NCBI GenBank assembly: GCA_024695465.1
Contig: JAILID010000032.1
Coordinates: 1 to 42,615, forward strand
DNA from: Lachnospiraceae bacterium
GTDB lineage: Bacteria; Bacillota; Clostridia; Lachnospirales; Lachnospiraceae
DNA length: 42,615 bases
Direction of reading: 5' to 3'
The first letter of the stretch is position 1; every line of letters starts with the position of its first letter. The notes under the pieces were generated by a model. It searched no databases, was not told where the DNA came from, and was given only the letters and a program-made list of their open reading frames with translations. Made by a program: the position numbers and the translations under genes. Shown piece after piece: positions 23,335 to 30,562 of this stretch.

Positions 23335-23885
23335 TGTTTCCATTTTTGAAGACAGCGATCACCAACGCCTTCACCAAACCAAGCACCGAGCAGTTTCCGA
23401 ATCCGGAAGCTATGGGGGCGCCGAAGTACCGGGGCCGGATCGTCTTCCATTCGGATCGCTGCACGGACTGCGGCAACTGCATCAAGGTCTGCGCGCCCAA
23501 GGCGATCACCCGCACCGAGGAGCCTGCGGAGGGAGGAAAGAACATCACCAGATCGTTTGATCTTACCTCCTGCACCTTCTGCTCCACCTGCGCGGACTTT
23601 TGTGATGAAGGTTCTATCGAGCTGTCTCCGGACTACCATATGGTGGCGACGGATGCAAAGGATCTGATCGTCTCCGGCGTGACTTTCAAGAAGGATATCG
23701 CCGGCAAGATCACCTGCAATCTGGACGGCTGCATCTACTGCGGCCTCTGCATGCGCAACTGTCCGCAGAAGATCATCACGGTGGACCGCAAGACCAAGAG
23801 CTGGACAATCGACCACTCCGGCTGCGTCAAGTGCGGCATCTGTATCGGAAAGTGCCCGAAGAAGGTTCTTTCCTTCCAGGAATAA
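23331..23885 (+). CDS. Polyferredoxin-type electron input subunit (EchF/MbhN-like) with four [4Fe-4S] motifs
   Basis: 184 aa, where EchF/MbhN-type subunits usually have about 120-140 aa and two clusters. Four full cysteine sets are visible: Cys44/47/50/54, Cys81/84/87/91, Cys134/137/140/144 and Cys165/168/171/175. The last two look like the canonical NuoI-like 8Fe domain (CIYCGLCMRNCPQ, CVKCGICIGKCP). The first two, with CAP after one and CDEG after the other, form an added N-terminal ferredoxin-like module. It should accept electrons from soluble ferredoxin and pass them to the small subunit. Last gene of the operon, followed directly by a strong terminator. Confidence 0.92.
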   Translation: MMFPFLKTAITNAFTKPSTEQFPNPEAMGAPKYRGRIVFHSDRCTDCGNCIKVCAPKAITRTEEPAEGGKNITRSFDLTSCTFCSTCADFCDEGSIELSPDYHMVATDAKDLIVSGVTFKKDIAGKITCNLDGCIYCGLCMRNCPQKIITVDRKTKSWTIDHSGCVKCGICIGKCPKKVLSFQE

Positions 23886-23888
23886 TTT

Positions 23889-23941
23889 CAGGCAAAAAAG
23901 AAACCCGGGCGGCGCGAGCCGTCCGGGTTTCTTTTGCCTGA
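23889..23941. terminator. Strong bidirectional terminator between the hydrogenase and glycan genes
   Basis: A long inverted repeat: arms GAAACCCGGGCGGC and GCCGTCCGGGTTTC with a GCGA loop and one G-T mismatch, extended outward by CAGGCAAAA/TTTTGCCTG. Runs of A and T flank the stem on both sides, so it can end both the hydrogenase operon (+) and the DUF2264 gene (-). Confidence 0.9.
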
Positions 23942-23966
23942 AGTCTGTTTTTGCCTGAAATATGTC

Positions 23967-26051
23967 TTAGAGGAGAAGCCTGGCTTCGATCCCGCTGAAA
24001 TCGACGCGTTTTTCCCTTCCGTCTTTGAAGCGGAGGGTAATCGGGCCGAAGCTCCCGGCTGCGCAGGGGTCGGAATAGAGGATCTCCCGGATCGGGAAGA
24101 GTTCCTCGCCGCTGAAATCTTCGTGGGACTCCCGGGTCAGGGTCTGGGAGATGAGCAGGCAGCGCTCCGCTCCGCCGTATTGTTTAGCTTTCAGGGCCCT
24201 GGCGTAAACGATCAGGGAGTGTTCGGAGTCCGGATTGGTCCCGGAACTCTTCCGGAGCAGCAGCTCGTCCCAGCCGTCATAGACGGTCATGGCGAGCTGT
24301 TTTTTTCGGCCCTGGGAATCGAAGCCTTTCAGAATCAGGGCTTTTGCGCTGCTTTCAGATTTTTCGAGAATCTCGGTCCCATTGTCTGGAAAACCGTAGG
24401 AGCCGAGGGTGACCGTCACCGGGCGCCGGTAGAGGCGCAGGAAATCCGCCCGCATGAGGCCGAAGGGCATCGGGAAATCCGCAAGGTTCATCGCCTGCAT
24501 CCAGAAGGTGTCCCGGGAGAGCGTGTAGTTGAAGAACTGTCTCCGGTAGAGGACGCCGTCCCTTTCTCCGGACCAGAAGGTCACGTTGGCCAGCTCTTCG
24601 CCTCCGCCGTTTCCGTCCGTTAAGACATACTGCTGGGATTCCACGGCGGACTCGTCGGCCGGGACGGCCGGGGCGGATTCCCAGGGATATTTGGAATGGT
24701 AGGAAAGCTTGCCGTAATTCCACATCCCGTGGCGGTCGCCGCAGTTTTTTACGACCTTGCCGGTCCGGAGGATCGTGGAGCCGTTCGCCTTGTGATTGCT
24801 GAAAGAGAGGGCGGGGCCGTCAAGAGTCGTTTCCTTAACTTCCCGATCCTTTAAGCGCTCCCAGCTGCCGTTTTCCTCCTTCGCGGTCCAGAAGGGATGT
24901 TCTTTGGGGAGGGCCAGGCAGAGGAAGGGCTTGCCCATCCAGTAGGGGGAAGCCGCGCAGGAATAGCCCTGGATGAGCGGAGCGAAGGGACCGTAGAAGC
25001 CCATCGCCGGGATACCCTGGCCGGGCACATAGAAGTCCTCCCGGCTCAAAAACTGGAGCAGGCTCCCGGACATGATGCGCCTGGCGAGGCCGGGTTTGAT
25101 GGAGGGATGCTTAAGAGAGAGATTCGCGTCAAGAGGGCAGGCCGCGGCAAAACGGTAGAGGCCGCTGCGGCCCCACATGTTGGTATGGCCGTCCTCGTCG
25201 AAAAAGTCCGGATAGGTTTCCATCAGGCGGTTGGAGCGCTCCTCGAAGAGCCGCGCGGCTTCCGGCATGTGCTCGTAACCGTACCAGTTGTTCCAGATGG
25301 GCGCATAGACCTGGAAGGCCCAGGAGGAGTAGTAGTCGAAGGAGTGTCCGTCCCGGTACCAGCCGTCTTCCGCGTAGAAGGAAAGGAGGGATGAGACGTG
25401 GTCGGCCATGACCTCCTCGTCGATGGGATAGCCGTTCATATAGAGGAAGGCCAGGTCCAGAAGGTTGAAGAAGCGCCAGTTCTGGGGGACCGTATTGCCG
25501 TGGGCGAAGCCGGACAGGAAAGCCGCGATCGTGTCCCGCTCCTCCTTCGAATAGCGCTCCCAGATGCTCTCCCGGCAGATGTGAAGGCCGATGGAGATCG
25601 GGCAGGTCTCCACGGTCTGCTGGAAGGCCCGGAAGGGGTCGTCCCCTCCGGCCATCTCCTTCAGCTGCCCGTAGGTTCCGACACAGAGGGGATCGTCCGG
25701 GCTGAAGGCGCGGAGAATCTGCTTCCTGTAATAGTCTGCGAGGCGGAAACCGCAGACCGTGCAGTCGGGGTCGTCTATAAGCAGCGGGGCCGCGATGAGG
25801 AAGGTGCGGGCCAGGCCCTCAAAACGCTCCGCGCGGCATTCCGCCTCATGGAGATTCGCGGGGCTGTCCGGATGGGGGTAGGTGATCTTCGTCTCGCTGC
25901 GCGGCAGGACGATCGGGTCCTCAAAACTTTTGATATGGCGGAAGACGCCGGACAGGAGGTGCCGGCCGGCTTCGATCCAGCCCTCGCGGGTCATGCCGGT
26001 ATAGGGACTTAAGACGTAATCAGGATTTGAAAAATGAAAAGCCTGTTCCAT
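23967..26051 (-). CDS. DUF2264 family protein, probable glycan-active enzyme
   Basis: 694 aa; the start at 26051 follows GAAAGGAGC (the longer frame to 26090 overlaps the GH88 end). The N-terminal ~390 residues are helix-rich and look like an (alpha/alpha) toroid: NPLtGMTREGWIEAGRHLLSG-like start (actual YTGMTREGWIEAGRHLLSG), FEGLARTFLIAAPLL, NWRFFNLLDLAFLYMNG, and DGWYRDGHSFDYYSSWAFQVYAPIW. The C-terminal ~300 are strand-rich. This is the DUF2264 architecture; some family members are beta-glucuronidases (CAZy GH154, as I recall). No signal peptide, so it is cytoplasmic. It follows GH88 by 35 bases in the same operon, which supports a role on uronic-acid-containing oligosaccharides. Confidence 0.8.
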   Translation of the reverse strand: MEQAFHFSNPDYVLSPYTGMTREGWIEAGRHLLSGVFRHIKSFEDPIVLPRSETKITYPHPDSPANLHEAECRAERFEGLARTFLIAAPLLIDDPDCTVCGFRLADYYRKQILRAFSPDDPLCVGTYGQLKEMAGGDDPFRAFQQTVETCPISIGLHICRESIWERYSKEERDTIAAFLSGFAHGNTVPQNWRFFNLLDLAFLYMNGYPIDEEVMADHVSSLLSFYAEDGWYRDGHSFDYYSSWAFQVYAPIWNNWYGYEHMPEAARLFEERSNRLMETYPDFFDEDGHTNMWGRSGLYRFAAACPLDANLSLKHPSIKPGLARRIMSGSLLQFLSREDFYVPGQGIPAMGFYGPFAPLIQGYSCAASPYWMGKPFLCLALPKEHPFWTAKEENGSWERLKDREVKETTLDGPALSFSNHKANGSTILRTGKVVKNCGDRHGMWNYGKLSYHSKYPWESAPAVPADESAVESQQYVLTDGNGGGEELANVTFWSGERDGVLYRRQFFNYTLSRDTFWMQAMNLADFPMPFGLMRADFLRLYRRPVTVTLGSYGFPDNGTEILEKSESSAKALILKGFDSQGRKKQLAMTVYDGWDELLLRKSSGTNPDSEHSLIVYARALKAKQYGGAERCLLISQTLTRESHEDFSGEELFPIREILYSDPCAAGSFGPITLRFKDGREKRVDFSGIEARLLL

Positions 26052-26086
26052 AGTTTGCTCCTTTCGATATAAGGGTCGGATGCCTC

Positions 26087-27214
26087 TCACCAGAGGAATA
26101 GTTCTTTATCTGCCAGCTTCATCAGCGCCTCGACAAAATAGTAATCCGCATAGACGATGGGATAATTGTGACGCTCCTCATGGTAGGCGGCCGAGCAATG
26201 GCTGAGCAGATAGTCCGTATCCGGATCCAGGGAAAGGCGTTTATCCGCGAGCGCTATTAAAAGCTTCATGGCCGCGGCGCGGCAGCTCCCGGCTTTTTCG
26301 CCTTCACATACCTTTGAAAGATCGAGAAGTCCGCAGGCCGTGATCGCCCCCGCGCAGTCATCCTCCCAGTCAAGGGCGGGATCCTGCGCGTAATCCACCG
26401 GCAAAAGGCCGCTTTCCGGGATATGGGCGAGCGCGTAGTCGGCGGCGCGGCAGGCCGTATCGAGGAAGGGTTTCATTTTCGTGTGCAGGTAGCTTAAGGT
26501 GAAGCCGTAGACCGCCCAGGACAGTCCCCGGCTCCAGCAGGAGCCCTCCTGCATGCCCTGGCCGCCGAGGCTGCCGGTGACGGCTCCGGAGGCCGGGTCG
26601 AAGGTGACGATATGGTTCACGGAACCGTCCTTCCGGACGAAAGCGTCTTTTGCGCGGCCGGCGTGGCAGACCGCGATCTGCGTAAAACGGGGATCCTTTG
26701 TGAGGTCAGAAGCGAGGTAGAGGAGCGGCAGGTTCATCATGCAGTCGATGATCGCAAGTCCGGCGTTTGAGCCGTCTCCGGGATCGTTCCAGGCGCGGAT
26801 GAGACCGGCCTTTAAGTTGAAGCGGCCGGCCAGGTTGTTCGCGGCGAGGAGAAGCCGGTTTTTGGAGGCCTCGCTCTTTGTCAGCTGGTAATTGGCCCCC
26901 GAGGTGAGCAGCCACTTAAAGCCGCTGTCGTGATCCATGCCGTCCGCCCGCATGAGATTTTCATCCAGCTTCTCCTCAATTACGAGGGCGGCCGCCTTAT
27001 AGGCTTCATCGCCGCTTCGGTGATAGAGCTGCCAGAGCAGGCCGCCCCAGAAGCCGTTGGTCCACCAGCAGATTTTGTCAGGGGAGCTCCAGTCGTCGAA
27101 GCGGCCGGCTTTGCCGGTCGTGTAGGGGATCTTGTCGGCGCTGCGGGCGGCGACGTGTCTGTATTTTTCATCGATTTTGGCGAGGAGCTCCTCGGCCCAG
27201 AGAGATTCGTTCAT
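26087..27214 (-). CDS. GH88 unsaturated glucuronyl hydrolase
   Basis: 375 aa, the usual GH88 size, an (alpha/alpha)6 barrel. Two catalytic-site Asp motifs are present, GMDHDSGF (Asp96) and AIIDCMMNLPLL (Asp157); their 61-residue spacing equals that between Asp88 and Asp149 in the Bacillus GL1 enzyme. CWSRGLSWAVYGFTLSY is another family block. It hydrates the C4=C5 double bond of unsaturated uronic acids made by polysaccharide lyases, releasing the uronic acid from short oligosaccharides. No signal peptide, hence intracellular. GCAAGGAGGCAAACC precedes the ATG. First gene of the GH88-DUF2264 operon. Confidence 0.92.
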   Translation of the reverse strand: MNESLWAEELLAKIDEKYRHVAARSADKIPYTTGKAGRFDDWSSPDKICWWTNGFWGGLLWQLYHRSGDEAYKAAALVIEEKLDENLMRADGMDHDSGFKWLLTSGANYQLTKSEASKNRLLLAANNLAGRFNLKAGLIRAWNDPGDGSNAGLAIIDCMMNLPLLYLASDLTKDPRFTQIAVCHAGRAKDAFVRKDGSVNHIVTFDPASGAVTGSLGGQGMQEGSCWSRGLSWAVYGFTLSYLHTKMKPFLDTACRAADYALAHIPESGLLPVDYAQDPALDWEDDCAGAITACGLLDLSKVCEGEKAGSCRAAAMKLLIALADKRLSLDPDTDYLLSHCSAAYHEERHNYPIVYADYYFVEALMKLADKELFLW

Positions 27215-27255
27215 GGTTTGCCTCCTTGCGTATGACAGTAACAGGTTCTTACTAC

Positions 27256-27285
27256 AGTATAATATAAATTGCGGGGCGGAGGCAA
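27256..27285 (-). promoter_or_regulatory. Promoter of the GH88-DUF2264 operon
   Basis: On the minus strand TTGCCT (27280-27285), 18 bases, TATACT (27256-27261), about 40 bases before the GH88 start. Confidence 0.55.
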
Positions 27286-27600
27286 CAGCAGGCGTTTAGA
27301 AATCGGACGGATGATCCATAACTTTCACAAACCGGAACATCCCGCCGCCTTCTTCGGGTGCATCCCGGTCGATTTCCGGATCATGCGGATCGGGATGATG
27401 GAGATTGAAGATCCCGGAAGTGACTGGACAGGCGGCCCAAGGATGCATCCCAACGGAAATTATTATAAGTTGTTCGACATTCAAAAACTTCCTGCCGCAC
27501 CCGAACGAGCTGACAGCATCTCTGTCGGTGTCATTACTGCCGTTGCCAGGCTCTCTGTGGATTCAGGCCTTTATCAGAGATTCTTTGCCGCATTAAACGG
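27286..27600. other. Stretch without a convincing gene
   Basis: Open frames on both strands (27269-27604 plus, 27296-27484 minus) lack ribosome sites and recognisable domains. The base composition is more AT-rich near the right end. It may be a decayed remnant; I see no repeats, hairpin arrays or RNA gene. Confidence 0.4.
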
Positions 27601-27629
27601 TTGAAATTTAACCCGATAAAGTATATGAT
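27601..27629 (+). promoter_or_regulatory. Sigma-A promoter of the SNF-family transporter
   Basis: TTGAAA (27601-27606), exactly 17 bases, TATGAT (27624-27629). The transcript would have a leader of about 130 nt before the ATG at 27768. Confidence 0.75.
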
Positions 27630-27659
27630 AGGGAAAGCTGCCTTTGATCGAGGGTATGA

Positions 27660-27752
27660 AGGCGCACGCTGAGGAACTTCAGCTTGCGGGGAAATAAAGA
27701 AATAAGATTTAACGCTGTCCCTCATGGGGCAGCTTAAAAAAATTTTTTCTGA
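27660..27752 (+). promoter_or_regulatory. Structured leader of the SNF-family transporter mRNA
   Basis: Two hairpins lie between promoter and start codon: CGCA-C-GCTGA...TCAGC-T-TGCG around 27672-27697, and GCTGTCCC-TCAT-GGGGCAGC at about 27713-27732, followed by TT, seven A and six T residues. The second resembles a terminator with a displaced T-tract, so attenuation is possible but unproven. Confidence 0.4.
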
Positions 27753-27767
27753 CAGGGGGAAATTGTT

Positions 27768-29108
27768 ATGGACAAGAGAGAACGACTCGGAAGCCGTCTT
27801 GGCTTCATCATGCTTTCGGCGGGCTGCGCCATCGGCTGCGGCAACGTCTGGAAATTCCCGTGGATGTGCGGGCAGTATGGGGGCGGAAGCTTCATGCTGG
27901 TCTACCTGATCTGCCTCATCGTGCTGGGCCTTCCGGTCCTGGTCATGGAGTTTTCCGTGGGCCGCGCGGCGCAGACCAGCCCGGTCTATATGTACAGCAA
28001 GCTGGCGAAGAAAGGCCGCTCGAAATGGGGGATCTGGGGTTATATCACCCTCATCGGCAACGTCTCGCTGATGGCGTTCTATACGGTGGTTACCGGCTGG
28101 ATCATCAACTATTTTGTGAGATTCGCGACAGGGGCCATTGATGACCTGGGTTTTGAACCGATGATCGGGAATCCGGGGCTTAACGTGGCTTTCCTTTTCG
28201 TGACGGTGGCGGCCGCGTTTTTCATTTTAAGTTTTCATCTGCAGGGCGGGCTTGAGCGCGTGACCAAATTCATGATGACCGCGCTGCTGGTCCTCATGCT
28301 GGTCCTCGCGGTTCACAGCCTGCGGCTGCCGGGCGCCGCGGAGGGGCTGTCCTTCTACCTGGTCCCGGATTTTTCGAAAATTAACGGCAGCGTCATCGTC
28401 GGCGCGATGAACCAGGCTTTCTTTACGCTCTCGGTCGGCATGGGCAGCATGGCGATCTTCGGCTCCTATATCGACAAGGACCACGCGCTTTTAGGGGAGG
28501 CTGTGAACGTCATCGCCCTCGACACGTTCGTCGCGGTCATCGCGGGCCTCATCATGTTCCCGGCCTGCTTCTCCTACGGGCTGGAGGTCAACGCGGGCCC
28601 GAGCCTGCTCTTCGATACGATGGCCGCGGTCTTCCAGAATATGGCCGGCGGCCGCTGGTGGGGAACCGTGTTCTTCCTCTTTATGGTTTTCGCGGCCATG
28701 TCCACGGTGCTGGCGGTCTGCGAGAATATCCTCGCAATGGTCCGGGAGATCACCGGCTGGAGCCGTCCCAAGGGGAGCCTTGTCTGCGGGATCGCGATTT
28801 TCCTCCTGGCGCTGACGACCGCCCTGGGCTACAGCGTGCTGCATTTCCAGCCCTTTGCGGAGGGGACGGCCTGGCTTGATTTCTGGGATTTCATAGTCTC
28901 GACCAATATCCTGCCGCTGGGTTCCCTTATCCTGGCGCTGTTTTGCTGCAGCTCTTTCGGCTGGGGCTGGGAGGAGATGCTTGAGGAAGCCAATGCGGGC
29001 AGGGGGTTAAAAGTGCAGGCATGGATGAAGGTACTCTTTAAGTACATCGTGCCGCTGATCATTTTGTTCATCTATGTCTACGGGATCGCGACGTTTAAGT
29101 GGCGCTGA
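27768..29108 (+). CDS. Sodium-dependent transporter, neurotransmitter:sodium symporter (SNF) family
   Basis: 446 aa, about 11-12 helices. The unwound TM1 motif GCAIGCGNVWKFPWMCGQYGGGSF is the best family mark (LeuT has GNAVGLGNFLRFP), followed by FMLVYLICLIVLGLPVLVMEFSVGR. GAMNQAFFTLSVGMGSMAIFGSYI matches the TM6 substrate-site region, and PSLLFDTMAAVFQNM and the TM8 region follow. Substrates in bacteria are usually amino acids; the particular one cannot be read. CAGGGGGAAATT precedes the ATG. It is a single-gene unit with its own promoter and terminator and sits between two glycan operons by position only. Confidence 0.93.
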   Translation: MDKRERLGSRLGFIMLSAGCAIGCGNVWKFPWMCGQYGGGSFMLVYLICLIVLGLPVLVMEFSVGRAAQTSPVYMYSKLAKKGRSKWGIWGYITLIGNVSLMAFYTVVTGWIINYFVRFATGAIDDLGFEPMIGNPGLNVAFLFVTVAAAFFILSFHLQGGLERVTKFMMTALLVLMLVLAVHSLRLPGAAEGLSFYLVPDFSKINGSVIVGAMNQAFFTLSVGMGSMAIFGSYIDKDHALLGEAVNVIALDTFVAVIAGLIMFPACFSYGLEVNAGPSLLFDTMAAVFQNMAGGRWWGTVFFLFMVFAAMSTVLAVCENILAMVREITGWSRPKGSLVCGIAIFLLALTTALGYSVLHFQPFAEGTAWLDFWDFIVSTNILPLGSLILALFCCSSFGWGWEEMLEEANAGRGLKVQAWMKVLFKYIVPLIILFIYVYGIATFKWR

Positions 29109-29131
29109 GCAGTCAGGGGAAAAGAGAATAA

Positions 29132-29168
29132 AAAGGGGACGGCTTTTAAAAGGAGGGCCGTCCCCTTT
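29132..29168. terminator. Bidirectional terminator between SNF transporter and GH43
   Basis: A perfect 12-bp stem AAAGGGGACGGC/GCCGTCCCCTTT encloses a 13-nt loop. Minus-strand reading gives a T-rich tail (TTTTATTCTCTTTT), so it best serves the GH2-GH43 operon. Confidence 0.8.
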
Positions 29169-29194
29169 GCGTAAAGGGAGGTGGGCTGCCTGAT

Positions 29195-30559
29195 TCAGAC
29201 TGTCCAGCTGTCCTGCCAGCGCAGAACCGGTTTTTCATTTTCCCATTCAATCGGGAGCCAGACATAATCCGCGATGGAGGTATTGGCGGTTTCAAGTTTG
29301 TTGGCGGCGTACATCTCCTGCCGTTCTTCTTCGCCGGCCTTGTAGCGGTCCGGCTCATAGGCGCCCGCGATCACCCGGGTGAAGACGTCCGCAAGGCGGG
29401 CGTCTACGGGCGTTTCGGGCAGCCAGCGGTCAGCCATCGCGATGAAGCGGCCGCTTCCCTCCACCCGGAATATCTTGGAGATCTGGCTGTTGAAGGAAGC
29501 GCAGGAAGAATCGTCTATATGCGGGTCGCCAAGGCTTGTAAAGACCCCGTCCCAGGAATCGGAGATGGCGCTGTCGCTTCTGTTCGGGACATAACCGGTC
29601 ATGCCGCTGGTGATCATGTATTTTTTTCCATCCCTCTCAAACAGGGCCGGAGCTTCGCGGGTAAAGGGCGGCGTGAGGTTCGGATAGCTTTTCGCGGCTT
29701 CCCTCTCCGCATGGAGGTAATCCTCGCTGAGCTCCATGCAGAGCATCGACGTGTGGTCGGCGTCAAAGTAGATGTAGGCTTTGCCTGAGAGCGGGTCGGC
29801 GATGAGATCGAAATCCCCGGCCTTGTGTCCGCCGGGATGATAGAGATTTTCGATTCTTTCATAGGGGCCGGTGAGCCTGTCCGCCTGCCAGATCGTAAAG
29901 GCCGCTTCCGGTCCGGAAAGCTTGATCCAGCAGACATATTTGCCGGTTTTTTCGCACTTTAAGATATGGGGCCGGTCGACCCGCCGGGTCGGAAAGAGCG
30001 CGGAATTCGGGTCCTTAAGCTCCGGCGGGATGAGGAAGCCTTTATCGTCCCAGTTCATGAGGTCTTTTGACGTGTAGTACTTAAGGCCCCAGGTCCAGAT
30101 GCCGTTCCGGCCATCGGTGTGCTCTTTATTTTCCCCGTACCAGTAGTAGAGACCGTCTTCGTAATAAACCGCGCCCCCGTGGGCCTGGATCCGATCGCCC
30201 TTCGTGTCAAGCCAGGGGCGGCCGGGGCGGATGGCGTTCTGGCGCCGGACGGCAGGCTTCATCTCTTTCGCCCGGTCCGCTTCCGCGATGGCGCTGAACT
30301 GCTCGATGAGCTTTTTCTCGGAAGGGCTGACGGCGTTTTCCGGGGTGTTGAGCTTCTTAAGCGCCGCATCCAGCGCCTTGATGAGCTCCTCCGCCTTGGG
30401 ATTGCGCGTGTAGCGGACCAGCTGCTCCACCGAGAGGGCGGCAGCCTGGGGGTTGGATTCGGCCATTTTCCGCATGCCGGGCAGGAAGGAGTCGAAGATG
30501 GATACCGCCTGCTCATTTTCCAAAAGATTCGCAATTTTCATGCCTGCGTTATAGATCAT
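29195..30559 (-). CDS. GH43 (subfamily 24-like, exo-beta-1,3-galactosidase type) with N-terminal helical domain
   Basis: 454 aa. The start at 30559 has AAGGAGGAG upstream and lies three bases after the GH2 stop. From about residue 110 the five-bladed propeller begins: IQAHGGAVYYEDGLYYWYGENK, YYTSKDLMNWDDKGFLI, VDRPHILKCEKTGKYVCWI, then REAPALFERDGKKYMITSGMTGYVPN. These blocks match the exo-beta-1,3-galactanase group of GH43, where the Glu in REAP is the catalytic acid and the usual Asp base is missing. Residues ~5-70 are a separate helical domain that resembles the C-terminal end of the GH2 encoded just upstream. No signal peptide, so cytoplasmic. Confidence 0.85.
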   Translation of the reverse strand: MIYNAGMKIANLLENEQAVSIFDSFLPGMRKMAESNPQAAALSVEQLVRYTRNPKAEELIKALDAALKKLNTPENAVSPSEKKLIEQFSAIAEADRAKEMKPAVRRQNAIRPGRPWLDTKGDRIQAHGGAVYYEDGLYYWYGENKEHTDGRNGIWTWGLKYYTSKDLMNWDDKGFLIPPELKDPNSALFPTRRVDRPHILKCEKTGKYVCWIKLSGPEAAFTIWQADRLTGPYERIENLYHPGGHKAGDFDLIADPLSGKAYIYFDADHTSMLCMELSEDYLHAEREAAKSYPNLTPPFTREAPALFERDGKKYMITSGMTGYVPNRSDSAISDSWDGVFTSLGDPHIDDSSCASFNSQISKIFRVEGSGRFIAMADRWLPETPVDARLADVFTRVIAGAYEPDRYKAGEEERQEMYAANKLETANTSIADYVWLPIEWENEKPVLRWQDSWTV

Positions 30560-30562
30560 GGC

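Noticed and set aside
27296..27484. Minus-strand 62-residue frame beginning MNVEQLIIISVGMHPW
   Set aside because: It looks faintly protein-like, but has no ribosome site and no family I recognise; possibly a gene remnant, not enough to call.
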